Assembly: GCA_036638975.1 (NCBI GenBank)
Contig: JAVWJP010000001.1
Span: forward strand, 124,001-188,000
Origin: JAVWJP01 sp036638975
GTDB taxonomy: Bacteria; Bacillota; Clostridia; Oscillospirales; Ruminococcaceae
Reading direction: 5' to 3'
Length of the DNA: 64,000 nucleotides
Below the pieces are notes generated by a model. It worked only from the letters and a program-made list of their open reading frames with translations. It had not been told where the DNA came from and searched no databases. The number at the start of each line of letters is the position of its first letter. Position 1 is the first letter of the stretch. The position numbers and the translations under genes are program-made. Shown here piece by piece: positions 8,487 through 17,323 of the stretch.

Positions 8487-11297
8487 GTGAGAATGCAGCA
8501 CAGATTATCACCGGGAGCTGACGAAAACGATATTGTTTTGCGGCGCTCAAAGAAACAAAATCTATTTCAGCGTTTTTTAGAAAATTATATACCAAATAAA
8601 AATGATACCAAAAGGGATCTTATTCGTAAGATAATTTTGCTTGTTGCTGTGTTTGTCCTCATTGGGTCGGTTGTATATATATCGAGCTATTTTGGTGAGT
8701 CTAAAAGCAATAAGGATAAAAATGCCAATTTGCAAAGTATATGGGAACAGGTTGCACAGGGCGGCGATGTTGATGAAGATAAAATCGAAGTAGACGGGGA
8801 ATATCCCAAAAACTTTTTAAAACGGTTTTACCCTTTGTATACACAAAACCCCGATGTTCGCGGCTGGGTAAAAATAGACGATACACAGGTGAATTACCCT
8901 GTGATGCAAACTGAAAACAATACCGATTATGACCGCACTGACTTTGAAAAGAAAAAGAACAACCACGGCATACCATTTGCAGATTACAGAGTGAATTTAA
9001 AAAAGCCAAGCACAAATACTATAATTTATGGGCATAACATGACAGATGGTCAGATGTTTGGCGAGCTTTTAAATTATAAAAATCTTTCATACTATAAAAA
9101 ACACCCGCTGATAAGCTTTGACAGCGTCTATTCCGAAGGACAGTATAAAATAGCGGGTATAGTGGTATGCAAAGCTAATGATGATGATTTCTTGTATCAT
9201 AATTTTATAGAGAGCGATAAGAACTCTGCAAAAATGAATATGGAGCAGTTCGTTGCAAAGATGCGCGAGCGCTCGCTTATTAACACAACTGTAGACATAA
9301 AGCCTACAGATAAGCTTATTACGCTTTCTACCTGCGATTATTCTTTTAAAGACCCTGTTACAAATGAAAGAATAGCACGTTTTATTGTAATTGGGCGTAA
9401 GGTTCGCAAGGGCGAGGACACAAGCGTCGATACTGATAACGCTAAGCTTAACCCTAACCCTCTTATGCCAAAGGAGTGGGCGCAGTACCTTAAAAAAGAG
9501 CAGGCAACAGAGCTTAAAGCGCAGCAAGATGCAGAAGCAACAAAAGAAGTTGGACCTATACGAGAAGAAGCCAAAAAATGGTTTACGGCAGAAGAGCTTA
9601 AAAATATTAAAGATGAGAGCCTTGAAGTGGAAATTGCCAGACGTAAAGAAACTATGAAGCAATATCTAAATGAGAGCGAACTTTCAAATTTAACTGCCGA
9701 ACAAAAAGTTGCCCTTTTAAAAGAGCGTCAAAGCGGAGTAGATATCTTTGAAGAAGCAAGAAGTGCTATTTTTGATAACCCCGATTTGGCATTTATGACT
9801 GACAGCGAGATAAATATTTTTGCAGAAGAACTTGCTAAGGTGAATAAAAGCAAATGGCCTGAGATTATGAAAAAGCGCACTGTGGCAAGTGAAGTTGAGC
9901 TTTCTATAGCGCCTACAAGCATTAAAATTATGAAGGGCGACACTAAAAGCATTGACGCTTTCACAAATGGGGGAAGCGGCAATGTAAAGTGGCAAAGCGA
10001 TGATAAGGCAGTTGCATCTGTTGACGATAATGGTTTGCTTACTGCAAAAAAAGCGGGTAGTGCTGTAATTACTGCAAGCTATAGCGGACGTACTGCCACC
10101 TGTAAGGTAACAGTTACCAACGATGAGGTAATAGAAACTACAATATCAATGCCATCAAACGAAACCGTATTTGTAGGCTCTACTATAGTTATTACACCGT
10201 CAATTTACCCTGATAATATGGCGGAGCGAGGCGTTAAATGGAGTATTACAAGTGGTAAAAGTTACATAGAAATTGTTGATTCAACCATAAATGATATTAC
10301 TATTTTGGGACTTACTGAGGGTAAAACAGCCAAGGTTACAGCGACAACTCGTGACGGAGTAACTGCAACCTGTACGGTCGCAATAAAGGGCGAAGATGCT
10401 AAAGTAAGCATAAGCCCATCTTCCGCAACCTTAGAGCTTGGACAAACGACTACTTTTATAATTTCAAATGAAAAAGGAAAAACAAAATGGACTATAAAAG
10501 GTAATGCTGCAACGATAGCTTCCAGCGATAATGTCAGCTGCACTGTGGAAGCTACAGCTGAGGGTAAAGCAACAGTTACTGCAACAATTGCAGACGGACA
10601 ATCGGTTAAAGCCGAGATTACAGTAAAAAAAGCGGCAGAGATTCTGCCGGACGTAACAATTTCACCGTCCTCGCTTTCACTCAAGGTTGGCGATGGAAAT
10701 ACGCTAACGCTTTCAGGTGATAAGGTAAAAGCAAAAAGCTGGAGAAGCAGTAATGACGGGGTAGTAAATGTATCGGGTGATGAAACAAGCGCTTCAGTAG
10801 TGGCAGTCAGTGAAGGTACGGCAACCATAACGGCTTCACTTTCTAACGGTAAAACCGCTACTTGTAAAATAACGGTAAAAGCTGCAACTACACCGCCGGA
10901 GCCACCAAAACCGCCAAAGCCGTCAGATCCGTCGTCGTCGACACCGCCGCCTAAGCCGTCAGAGCCGTCGTCGTCGACACCTGAGCCGCCTAAACCGTCA
11001 GAGCCGTCGTCGTCGACACCTGAGCCGCCTAAGCCGTCAGAGCCGTCGTCGTCGACACCTGAGCCGCCTAAGCCATCAGAGTCATCGTCGTCGACACCTG
11101 AGCCGCCTAAGCCGTCAGAGTCATCGTCGACACCTGAGCCGCCTAAGCCGTCGGAGTCATCGTCGACACCTGATCAACCAAAGCCGTCGGAGTCATCATC
11201 GACACCGGCAGCACCACCCGAGCCGCCACCGGCACCACCCGAGCCACCGGCAGCACCACCTGAGCCGACACCGCCACCCGCACCACCGGCACCATAA
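8487..11297 (+). CDS. Class B sortase fused to Ig-like (BIG2) domains and a proline-rich tail
   Basis: A 936-residue protein. A basic cytoplasmic N-terminus (1-48) is followed by one membrane segment (about 49-67). The class B sortase domain (about 112-310) has His183 in YGHNM, Cys283 in LSTCDYSF and Arg298 before FIVIGR, the complete catalytic triad of a transpeptidase. A charged helical linker (310-467) follows, then about four BIG2-like Ig domains (470-803), each with the pattern VTISPSS...G...SW.SS and ending TATCKVTV, and a Pro/Ser/Glu repeat tail (804-936). Ordinary sortases are about 200-300 residues. The start is GTG at 8487, 8 bp after GGGAGG (8473-8478). An ATG two bases earlier meets TGA at once. 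No LPXTG-type sorting signal was seen here or in neighbours, so its substrates lie elsewhere. The tail could span the wall or bind it; that is inference. Confidence 0.85.
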   Translation: MRMQHRLSPGADENDIVLRRSKKQNLFQRFLENYIPNKNDTKRDLIRKIILLVAVFVLIGSVVYISSYFGESKSNKDKNANLQSIWEQVAQGGDVDEDKIEVDGEYPKNFLKRFYPLYTQNPDVRGWVKIDDTQVNYPVMQTENNTDYDRTDFEKKKNNHGIPFADYRVNLKKPSTNTIIYGHNMTDGQMFGELLNYKNLSYYKKHPLISFDSVYSEGQYKIAGIVVCKANDDDFLYHNFIESDKNSAKMNMEQFVAKMRERSLINTTVDIKPTDKLITLSTCDYSFKDPVTNERIARFIVIGRKVRKGEDTSVDTDNAKLNPNPLMPKEWAQYLKKEQATELKAQQDAEATKEVGPIREEAKKWFTAEELKNIKDESLEVEIARRKETMKQYLNESELSNLTAEQKVALLKERQSGVDIFEEARSAIFDNPDLAFMTDSEINIFAEELAKVNKSKWPEIMKKRTVASEVELSIAPTSIKIMKGDTKSIDAFTNGGSGNVKWQSDDKAVASVDDNGLLTAKKAGSAVITASYSGRTATCKVTVTNDEVIETTISMPSNETVFVGSTIVITPSIYPDNMAERGVKWSITSGKSYIEIVDSTINDITILGLTEGKTAKVTATTRDGVTATCTVAIKGEDAKVSISPSSATLELGQTTTFIISNEKGKTKWTIKGNAATIASSDNVSCTVEATAEGKATVTATIADGQSVKAEITVKKAAEILPDVTISPSSLSLKVGDGNTLTLSGDKVKAKSWRSSNDGVVNVSGDETSASVVAVSEGTATITASLSNGKTATCKITVKAATTPPEPPKPPKPSDPSSSTPPPKPSEPSSSTPEPPKPSEPSSSTPEPPKPSEPSSSTPEPPKPSESSSSTPEPPKPSESSSTPEPPKPSESSSTPDQPKPSESSSTPAAPPEPPPAPPEPPAAPPEPTPPPAPPAP
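10911..11208 (+). repeat. Coding tandem repeat, 39-bp then 36-bp period
   Basis: The units encode PEPPKPSEPSSST (13 residues, 39 bp) and, towards the 3' end, the one-residue-shorter PEPPKPSESSST (36 bp). The copies are almost identical in DNA, which suggests recent expansion and possible copy-number variation. Confidence 0.85.
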
Positions 11298-11316
11298 ATT
11301 AAATTTTTACATAATT

Positions 11317-11348
11317 AAAACGCGCTTCAAATTAATGAGGCGCGTTTT
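11317..11348. terminator. Bidirectional terminator between sortase and kbl
   Basis: AAAACGCGC (11317-11325) and GCGCGTTTT (11340-11348) form a perfect 9-bp stem, and the right arm extends into more T residues. The A-run on the left lets it serve the minus-strand kbl transcript as well. Confidence 0.85.
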
Positions 11349-11386
11349 TTTATAATCTTGCATAATTCAATTTTGGAAAAGAATTA

Positions 11387-12586
11387 TCAAATCTTCATTT
11401 CAGCTTTGACTTGCGCAAAGCATTTAACAGCAAAGTCCAAATCTTCTTTTGTATGTGCTGCTGAAATTTGCGTGCGAATTCTAGCCTTGCCCTGTGGTAC
11501 GACAGGGTAGCAGAATCCAACAACATAGACTCCAAGCTCCAGCATACGCGCGGCAAAAGCATTTGCAATTTTTGCATCATAAAGCATAATAGCTACAATC
11601 GGGTGGTCACTTTCTACAATGTCAAATCCCACAGATTTGATTTTCTCGCGAAAATATTTTGTGTTTTCGTGCACTTTGTCGCGGTACTTAGTGCTTTCGG
11701 CAAGCATCTCGAAGGTTTTTATAGCACCACAGGTTATAGCAGGCGCAAGTGTATTTGAAAACAGGTATGGTCTGCTCTTCTGGCGAAGTAAATCGACAAT
11801 TTCTTGTCGTGCACTTGTGTAACCACCGGACGCACCGCCTAGAGCTTTGCCAAGAGTACCTGTTATAATATCAACGCGTCCCATCACTCCGCAGTGCTCC
11901 GGCGTGCCTTTACCATGCTCGCCCATAAACCCAACGGCATGGCTGTCATCAACCATTACAAGTGCATCATACTTTTCTGCAAGGTCGCATATGGCTTTTA
12001 AGTTTGCTATTGTTCCGTCCATCGAAAACACACCGTCTGTGGCAATAAGCCTTATTCGTGCAGCTTTAGCCTCTATAAGGCATTTCTCAAGCTCGGACAT
12101 ATCGTTGTTTGCATAGCGGTAGCGCTTTGCTCTGCACAGACGCACACCGTCAATTATACTTGCGTGGTTTAATGTATCACTGATAACGGCATCATCTTCG
12201 CCTAAAAGTGCTTCAAACAGTCCACCGTTGGCATCAAAGCATGAGGAATACAATATGGTGTCATCTGTGCCCAAAAATGCAGAGATATCTTTTTCAAGCT
12301 TTTTATGAATCTCTTGTGTGCCGCAAATAAAACGCACTGACGAAAGCCCATAGCCCCATTCGTCATAGCTTGCTTTTGCCGCATCAATAATATCTTTATT
12401 GTCGGCAAAGCCTAAATAGTTGTTTGCGCACATATTAAGCACACCGTTTACTTTTGTTGTGCTTATGCGGCTGCTTTGGGGTGTTGTAATTATGCGTTCA
12501 TCTTTATAAATGCCATCGGTTTTAAACTGTTTAAGGTTTTCTTCATAATATTTTAATGCTGTTTTCACCTTTTTAACACCCCTCAT
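11387..12586 (-). CDS. kbl: Glycine C-acetyltransferase (2-amino-3-ketobutyrate CoA ligase)
   Basis: A PLP enzyme of the alpha-oxoamine synthase family, 399 residues. It splits 2-amino-3-ketobutyrate with CoA to glycine and acetyl-CoA, the second step of threonine degradation. Family features: NMCANNYLGFADN near the N-terminus, DDSHAVGFMG (PLP-contacting Asp and His) and the Schiff-base lysine in TGTLGKALGG. The ATG at 12586 overlaps the tdh stop as ATGA. An in-frame GTG at 12568, about 10 bp after GAGGGG, is an alternative start. Cotranscribed with tdh. Confidence 0.95.
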   Translation of the reverse strand: MRGVKKVKTALKYYEENLKQFKTDGIYKDERIITTPQSSRISTTKVNGVLNMCANNYLGFADNKDIIDAAKASYDEWGYGLSSVRFICGTQEIHKKLEKDISAFLGTDDTILYSSCFDANGGLFEALLGEDDAVISDTLNHASIIDGVRLCRAKRYRYANNDMSELEKCLIEAKAARIRLIATDGVFSMDGTIANLKAICDLAEKYDALVMVDDSHAVGFMGEHGKGTPEHCGVMGRVDIITGTLGKALGGASGGYTSARQEIVDLLRQKSRPYLFSNTLAPAITCGAIKTFEMLAESTKYRDKVHENTKYFREKIKSVGFDIVESDHPIVAIMLYDAKIANAFAARMLELGVYVVGFCYPVVPQGKARIRTQISAAHTKEDLDFAVKCFAQVKAEMKI

Positions 12587-13638
12587 TTATATTCGGCAGC
12601 ACCGCGCCAGTCAAGCACTACTTTGCCGCATTTACCGCTGTTCATTATGTCAAAGCCCTTTTGAAAATCATTAAATGCAAATTTATGAGTGATTATCTTT
12701 TCAATATTAAGCCCGCTGTTAAGCATTGCCATCATTTTATACCAGGTTTCAAACATTTCGCGCCCATATATACCTTTAATTTCAAGGCAGTTCCATACAA
12801 TTTTGTTCCATGGCACTACTGTTTCGGTGCCCTGTATGCCTAAAACTGCAATTTTCCCGCCATTATACATATTATCTATCATCATGTTAAAAGCACTGCT
12901 GTTTCCGCTCATCTCAAGCCCTATATCAAAGCCTTCTTCAATATTAAGCTTTTTCATCATGTCAGTAAGCTTTTCGTTTGTGACATTTACTGTTTCTACA
13001 GCGCATATTTCTTTTGCAAGATTAAGCCTATAGTCGTTTACATCGGTTATAACAACGTGCTTTGCGCCTACATGGCGGCATATGGCAGCTGCCATTATAC
13101 CTATAGGACCTGCACCTGTTATAAGCACATCTTCGCCGACCATATTATACGTAAGTGCCGTATGTACGGCGTTGCCGAGTGGGTCAAACGACGAGCAAAG
13201 CTCCTCAGGTATGCCGGGCTCGCATTTTATAACATTACTTTGCGGTATGACAAGAAACTCTGCAAAAGCACCATCGCGGTTTACACCAACGCCTTTTGTA
13301 GCCTTGCATAAATGTCGTTTACCTGCTTTGCAGTTGCGGCAGTGCCCGCAAACAATATGGCCCTCGCCGGAAACTATGTCGCCTATTTTATATCCCTGCA
13401 CATTGCTGCCCATTTCGTAAACCTCGCCGACAAACTCGTGCCCGATAGTCATAGGCGGCTTTATGGTTTCTTGCGACCATTTGTCCCAGTTATAAATATG
13501 TAAATCTGTGCCGCATATAGATGTGTAATGAATTTTTATTTTTACGTCATCGTGTCCAACAGTGGGGATATTAACTTTTTTAAGCATAAGCCCTGTTCCG
13601 GCTGTTTCTTTTACAAGTGCGTACATTTGCTCTGCCAT
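12583..13638 (-). CDS. tdh: L-threonine 3-dehydrogenase
   Basis: A 351-residue zinc-dependent medium-chain dehydrogenase. It oxidises L-threonine with NAD+ to 2-amino-3-ketobutyrate. Visible are the catalytic zinc ligands in SICGTDLHIYNWD and GHEFVGEV, the structural zinc cysteines in CGHCRNCKAGKRHLC, and the NAD fold motif GAGPIGIMAA. HIYNWDKW is typical of true threonine dehydrogenases rather than sorbitol dehydrogenases. Paired with kbl, so the unit converts threonine to glycine and acetyl-CoA. Confidence 0.95.
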   Translation of the reverse strand: MAEQMYALVKETAGTGLMLKKVNIPTVGHDDVKIKIHYTSICGTDLHIYNWDKWSQETIKPPMTIGHEFVGEVYEMGSNVQGYKIGDIVSGEGHIVCGHCRNCKAGKRHLCKATKGVGVNRDGAFAEFLVIPQSNVIKCEPGIPEELCSSFDPLGNAVHTALTYNMVGEDVLITGAGPIGIMAAAICRHVGAKHVVITDVNDYRLNLAKEICAVETVNVTNEKLTDMMKKLNIEEGFDIGLEMSGNSSAFNMMIDNMYNGGKIAVLGIQGTETVVPWNKIVWNCLEIKGIYGREMFETWYKMMAMLNSGLNIEKIITHKFAFNDFQKGFDIMNSGKCGKVVLDWRGAAEYK

Positions 13639-13679
13639 AGTAATGCCTGCCCTTCATTTTTTAGTGCCGCCATTGACGG

Positions 13680-13740
13680 ATTATTGTATTTAGCATGAGG
13701 ACACAACACAAAACTATGTCCACCTCATAAATACAATAAT
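13680..13740. repeat. Long inverted repeat over the tdh promoter and leader
   Basis: A 13-base arm at 13680-13692 is perfectly complementary to 13728-13740. Inside it TGAGG pairs with CCTCA. The right arm overlaps the -10 box of the tdh promoter, so the structure could be a DNA operator or looped-repression site, or shape the 5' leader. Confidence 0.6.
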
Positions 13741-13763
13741 ATCATTTTTATACTTTTTGTCAA
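13736..13763 (-). promoter_or_regulatory. Promoter of tdh-kbl
   Basis: On the minus strand TTGACA lies at 13763-13758, then a 16-bp spacer and TATTAT at 13741-13736, about 98 bp upstream of tdh. Confidence 0.75.
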
Positions 13764-13810
13764 TTACTTTTGGGCTTTTATTTTATAAAAAACTTGTAAA
13801 AAATTTAGTG

Positions 13811-14467
13811 TTATTTTAAGGTTTCCTGCTTTACTTTTTTGTCCACAATATGTCGCTTTGCCAGCTCGTCAAGCAGCGACGAAAGGGGAATGCCACGCTG
13901 CACCATCAGCACCAAGGAATGGTAGGTAAGGTCTGCAAGTTCATAAATAGCTTCTTCATTTTTGCCAAGTGCTTCATCGTTTTTTGCGCCTATTATTACC
14001 TCTGTACATTCTTCGCCGACTTTTTTTAGTATTTTGTCAAGTCCTTTGTCAAAAAGGTAGCTTGTATAGCTGCCCTCAACAGGTGTCTTTTTGCGTTCAG
14101 AGATAAGCCCGTAAAGAGCAGAAATCGAAAATTGCTGTTTTTCATTGCATTGATAAATTTCATTGCCAAAGCAGCTTTCTGCACCTGTGTGGCAGGCAGG
14201 GCCTTCTTTTATAACCTCTATGCACAGTGCGTCATAGTCGCAATCGGCCTTAATATTTATAATTTTTTGCACATTCCCGCTGGTTTCTCCCTTACGCCAA
14301 AGCTCTTGACGGCTGCGGCTCCAAAAACAAGTACGACCTTCGCGTAAGCTTATATCAAGACTTTCGTGGTTCATATATGCAACAGTTAAAACTTCTTTAG
14401 TGTAATAATCTTGAATAACGGCAGTTATAAGCCCTTGCGCATCAAATTTAAGTTTGTTTATATCCAT
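13811..14467 (-). CDS. hisIE: Bifunctional phosphoribosyl-AMP cyclohydrolase / phosphoribosyl-ATP pyrophosphatase
   Basis: Performs steps 2 and 3 of histidine synthesis. The N-terminal HisI domain (about 1-110) has YMNHESL, EGRTCFWSRSR and the metal-binding cysteines near DCDYDA and GPACHTGAESCF. The C-terminal HisE domain (about 120-218) has KKVGEECTEVIIGAKN and YELADLTYH. The ATG at 14467 follows GGGGGA at good spacing; a TTG at 14482 in the same frame is less likely. About 97 bp separate it from hisF, the largest gap in the cluster. Confidence 0.95.
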   Translation of the reverse strand: MDINKLKFDAQGLITAVIQDYYTKEVLTVAYMNHESLDISLREGRTCFWSRSRQELWRKGETSGNVQKIINIKADCDYDALCIEVIKEGPACHTGAESCFGNEIYQCNEKQQFSISALYGLISERKKTPVEGSYTSYLFDKGLDKILKKVGEECTEVIIGAKNDEALGKNEEAIYELADLTYHSLVLMVQRGIPLSSLLDELAKRHIVDKKVKQETLK

Positions 14468-14564
14468 GGCTTTATCCCCCAAAAATTATACTGGCTCAAT
14501 TAAAAAACCTAAAATATTTTTATGGTGTTTTAGCGTGTTTAGAAGCTATTAGCTTTAGAAGTAA

Positions 14565-15320
14565 TTATATACGCATTTCTATACCTTGCTCGCGTAAATA
14601 CATTTTTAAATCTTTTATAAGAAGCTGCTTGCGGTGAAAAATAGATGCGGCAAGACCGGCATCTATACCCTTATGGCGAAACAGCTCGGCAAAATCTTCT
14701 TTGCAGCCCGCCCCGCCGGAGGCTATTATAGGTATGTTTATACATGCGGCAAGTGCGTCTAAAAGCTCTAAGTCGAAGCCTTTTTTTACTCCGTCTGTGT
14801 CTATAGAGTTTACTACCAGCTCGCCCGCGCCGTTTTTCTCCCCGCGCTGCGCCCACTCTATGGCATCAAGCCCAGTGTTTTCGCGTCCTCCGTTTGAAAA
14901 AACGCAAAACTTACCACCCTCACGTTTTATATCTACCGAGAGCACAACACACTGGTTACCATACTTTTGTGCTGCTTCTGCAATAAGCTGTGGGTTTTTT
15001 ATTGCGCCGGAATTAACGCTTACTTTATCTGCTCCGCATTTAAGCACTCTGTCAAAATCATCTACTGTGTTTATGCCGCCGCCTACAGTAAGTGGTATAA
15101 AAATGTTTTCTGCAACACGCCGCAGTACATCTGTAAAAAGCCCTCGTCCCTCAGACGAAGCTGTAATGTCATAAAAAACAAGCTCGTCCGCACCTTCGTC
15201 ACTGTAAAATTTTGCAAGCTCTATAGGGTCGCATAGGTCCTCAAGTACTGTAAAGTTAGTGCCCTTTACCACTCGTCCGTCGCGCACATCAAGGCACGGT
15301 ATAATACGTTTTGTTATCAT
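14565..15320 (-). CDS. hisF: Imidazole glycerol phosphate synthase, cyclase subunit
   Basis: A 251-residue (beta-alpha)8 barrel. It uses ammonia from HisH to turn PRFAR into imidazole glycerol phosphate and AICAR. It has the catalytic Asp in IPCLDVRDGRVVKG and the second in VVNSIDTDGVKKGFD, plus the phosphate loops TVGGGI and IIASGGAG. It starts in an ATGA overlap with hisA. Confidence 0.96.
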   Translation of the reverse strand: MITKRIIPCLDVRDGRVVKGTNFTVLEDLCDPIELAKFYSDEGADELVFYDITASSEGRGLFTDVLRRVAENIFIPLTVGGGINTVDDFDRVLKCGADKVSVNSGAIKNPQLIAEAAQKYGNQCVVLSVDIKREGGKFCVFSNGGRENTGLDAIEWAQRGEKNGAGELVVNSIDTDGVKKGFDLELLDALAACINIPIIASGGAGCKEDFAELFRHKGIDAGLAASIFHRKQLLIKDLKMYLREQGIEMRI

Positions 15321-16051
15321 CTCTGCACCGCCTTTTCTTTGCCATCAGCTATTTTTATTGCTCGTTCAAGGTCTAAAGCGCCCGTGTAAATTGCCTTGCC
15401 TAAAACCGCACCAAATGTCCCTATATTGTTAAGCTCGGTTATTTCGTCTTCATACGAAATCCCTCCGGAAGCTATGACATTACACTGAACCTCGCTGCTC
15501 AACCTGCGGTAAATGTCAAGATTTGTTCCGCTTTGCTCGCCGTCCTTTGCAATGTCTGTGTATATGATATTTTTTACGCCTAATCCTGCTAAATCGCGGC
15601 AAAACTGTACAGAGTCTACATCACACACTTCCAGCCAGCCGCGTACAGCGGTTTTTCCGTTTTTTGCATCTACACCAACCGTGATATGAGAACCGAATTT
15701 GACAAGCATTTTTGATAAAAAAGCACGGTCTAAAGCCATTGTGCCTAAAATAACACGCTCGGCGCCAAGGTTTAGGTATTGCCTAATTCTTTCTTCGTCA
15801 CGAATACCTCCGCCAACCTCTGTAATAAGACCGCAAGTTTTTATAATGTCTGATATTACATTGTAGTTTGCCGGTTTTCCGTCACGAGCACCGTCCAAAT
15901 CGACAATATGGAGGTTACGTGCGCCGCTTTTTTTAAAATTTGCCGCGGTTTTTGCGGGCTCATTTGAATATACGGTTACTTTGTTGTAGTCGCCGTGTTT
16001 AAGCCGCACTGCTTCGCCGTTTAAAAGGTCTATTGCAGGAAATATTTCCAT
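15317..16051 (-). CDS. hisA: ProFAR isomerase
   Basis: A 244-residue barrel that isomerises ProFAR to PRFAR, step 4 of histidine synthesis. The acid and base are the Asp of FPAIDLLNGEAVRL and the Asp of YTDIAKDGEQSGTN. Phosphate loops are VGGGIRDEE and VIASGGIS. It lies 21 bp after hisH and overlaps hisF. Confidence 0.96.
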   Translation of the reverse strand: MEIFPAIDLLNGEAVRLKHGDYNKVTVYSNEPAKTAANFKKSGARNLHIVDLDGARDGKPANYNVISDIIKTCGLITEVGGGIRDEERIRQYLNLGAERVILGTMALDRAFLSKMLVKFGSHITVGVDAKNGKTAVRGWLEVCDVDSVQFCRDLAGLGVKNIIYTDIAKDGEQSGTNLDIYRRLSSEVQCNVIASGGISYEDEITELNNIGTFGAVLGKAIYTGALDLERAIKIADGKEKAVQR

Positions 16052-16072
16052 TACATAAAGCCCCCTTACGTC

Positions 16073-16684
16073 TTATATTTCTGAAAATGCTTTTAGTATT
16101 TTTAGTCCGGCTTCTCCGCTTTTTTCGGGATGAAACTGCGTTCCCATAACGTTTTCTTTGCAAACAGCAGCCGTTATAACAGTGCCGTAGCTACTTGTTG
16201 CAGCCAGTGAAGCTTCACAGCCGCGAGCATGGTAACTGTGTACAAAATATACATAATCACCGTCATTTGTATATTTTAAAAGCGGGCAGGGCTTTACAAC
16301 TGTAAGCTTATTCCAGCCCATGTGCGGCACTTTAAGCCCGCTGCTTACAATCTTATCTGCAAAAGGCGCAACCTCGCCCTTTAAAAGCCCAAGACCATCA
16401 TGTATGCCATACTCCAGACCGCGCTCAAAAAGTACCTGCATACCAAGGCAAATCCCCATTAGCGGAGAGCCTGTACAGGCATAAGCCTTTACAACCTCAT
16501 CAAGCCCTGTTTCGTGTAATTTTTGCATAGCATTTGCAAATGCACCAACTCCGGGGAGTATGACGCGTTCGGCGGACATTATTTCTTTTGCATTATTTGT
16601 AACAGTACTTTTAAGCCCTAAATAATTAAGAGAACTTTGCAGTGAAAAAAGATTACCCACGCCATAATCTACAACAGCTATCAT
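16073..16684 (-). CDS. hisH: Imidazole glycerol phosphate synthase, glutaminase subunit
   Basis: A 203-residue class I glutamine amidotransferase that supplies ammonia to HisF. The triad is the Cys of MGICLGMQVLF and the His and Glu of GTQFHPEKSG. It begins directly after the hisG stop codon with no intervening gene, although many clostridial clusters have hisD, hisC and hisB at this point. Confidence 0.96.
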   Translation of the reverse strand: MIAVVDYGVGNLFSLQSSLNYLGLKSTVTNNAKEIMSAERVILPGVGAFANAMQKLHETGLDEVVKAYACTGSPLMGICLGMQVLFERGLEYGIHDGLGLLKGEVAPFADKIVSSGLKVPHMGWNKLTVVKPCPLLKYTNDGDYVYFVHSYHARGCEASLAATSSYGTVITAAVCKENVMGTQFHPEKSGEAGLKILKAFSEI

Positions 16685-17323
16685 TTATTTTTCCTCCAAT
16701 TGTTTTTTGAGCAGTGCTTCCAATCGTGCCGAAATACCCTCGATTATTTCTTTTTTAAACTGAAAACTGCTTTTGTTTGCAATTAACCTAGCCGAAATCG
16801 GAAGAATATCGCAGAGTACACGCAAGTGGTTTTCGCGTAGGGTGCTGCCCGTTTCAACTATATCAACTATAACATCTGAAAGCCCCAAAATTGGTGCTAA
16901 TTCTATTGAACCGTTAAGCTTAATAATTTCTATTTCGCGGTTTATACCGGCATAATAATTTTTTGCAATATTAACATATTTGGTAGCAACGCGCAGAGTC
17001 CGCTCCGGCTGCTCGGTATAGGCTTCGCAGCCTGCAACGGCCATGCGGCATAGCCCTGTGTGTAGGTCTAAAAGCTCATATACATCGGGGTTGCCCTCCA
17101 GTAAAATGTCTTTTCCGGCAACACCTATGTCTGCGGCGCCGCGCTCTACATAAATAGCTACATCAGATGGCTTTACAAGCAAATATCTAACATCATTTTC
17201 AATATTTTCGTAAATAAGCTTGCGGTTATCTTCATAAATCGCTTTGCAATCATAGCCTATCTGTGCGAACAGCTCGTATACTCTATCGCCAAGTCTGCCC
17301 TTTGGCAGTGCAACTGTAAGCAT
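16685..17323 (-). CDS. hisG: ATP phosphoribosyltransferase, short catalytic form
   Basis: A 212-residue short HisG that starts histidine synthesis from ATP and PRPP. It has VALPKGRLGD at the N-terminus and the PRPP loop near DIVETGSTLRENHL. The C-terminal regulatory domain of the long form is absent, as expected where HisZ is present. The ATG shares a base with the hisZ stop (TAATG). Confidence 0.96.
   Translation of the reverse strand: MLTVALPKGRLGDRVYELFAQIGYDCKAIYEDNRKLIYENIENDVRYLLVKPSDVAIYVERGAADIGVAGKDILLEGNPDVYELLDLHTGLCRMAVAGCEAYTEQPERTLRVATKYVNIAKNYYAGINREIEIIKLNGSIELAPILGLSDVIVDIVETGSTLRENHLRVLCDILPISARLIANKSSFQFKKEIIEGISARLEALLKKQLEEK

Noticed and set aside
10262..10828. A 188-residue minus-strand open frame inside the sortase gene
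   Set aside because: A shadow of the Ser/Thr/Val-rich Ig domains; no ribosome site and no known family.
10900..11280. CRISPR-like array
   Set aside because: The repeats are contiguous coding units without spacers, and no cas genes are present.
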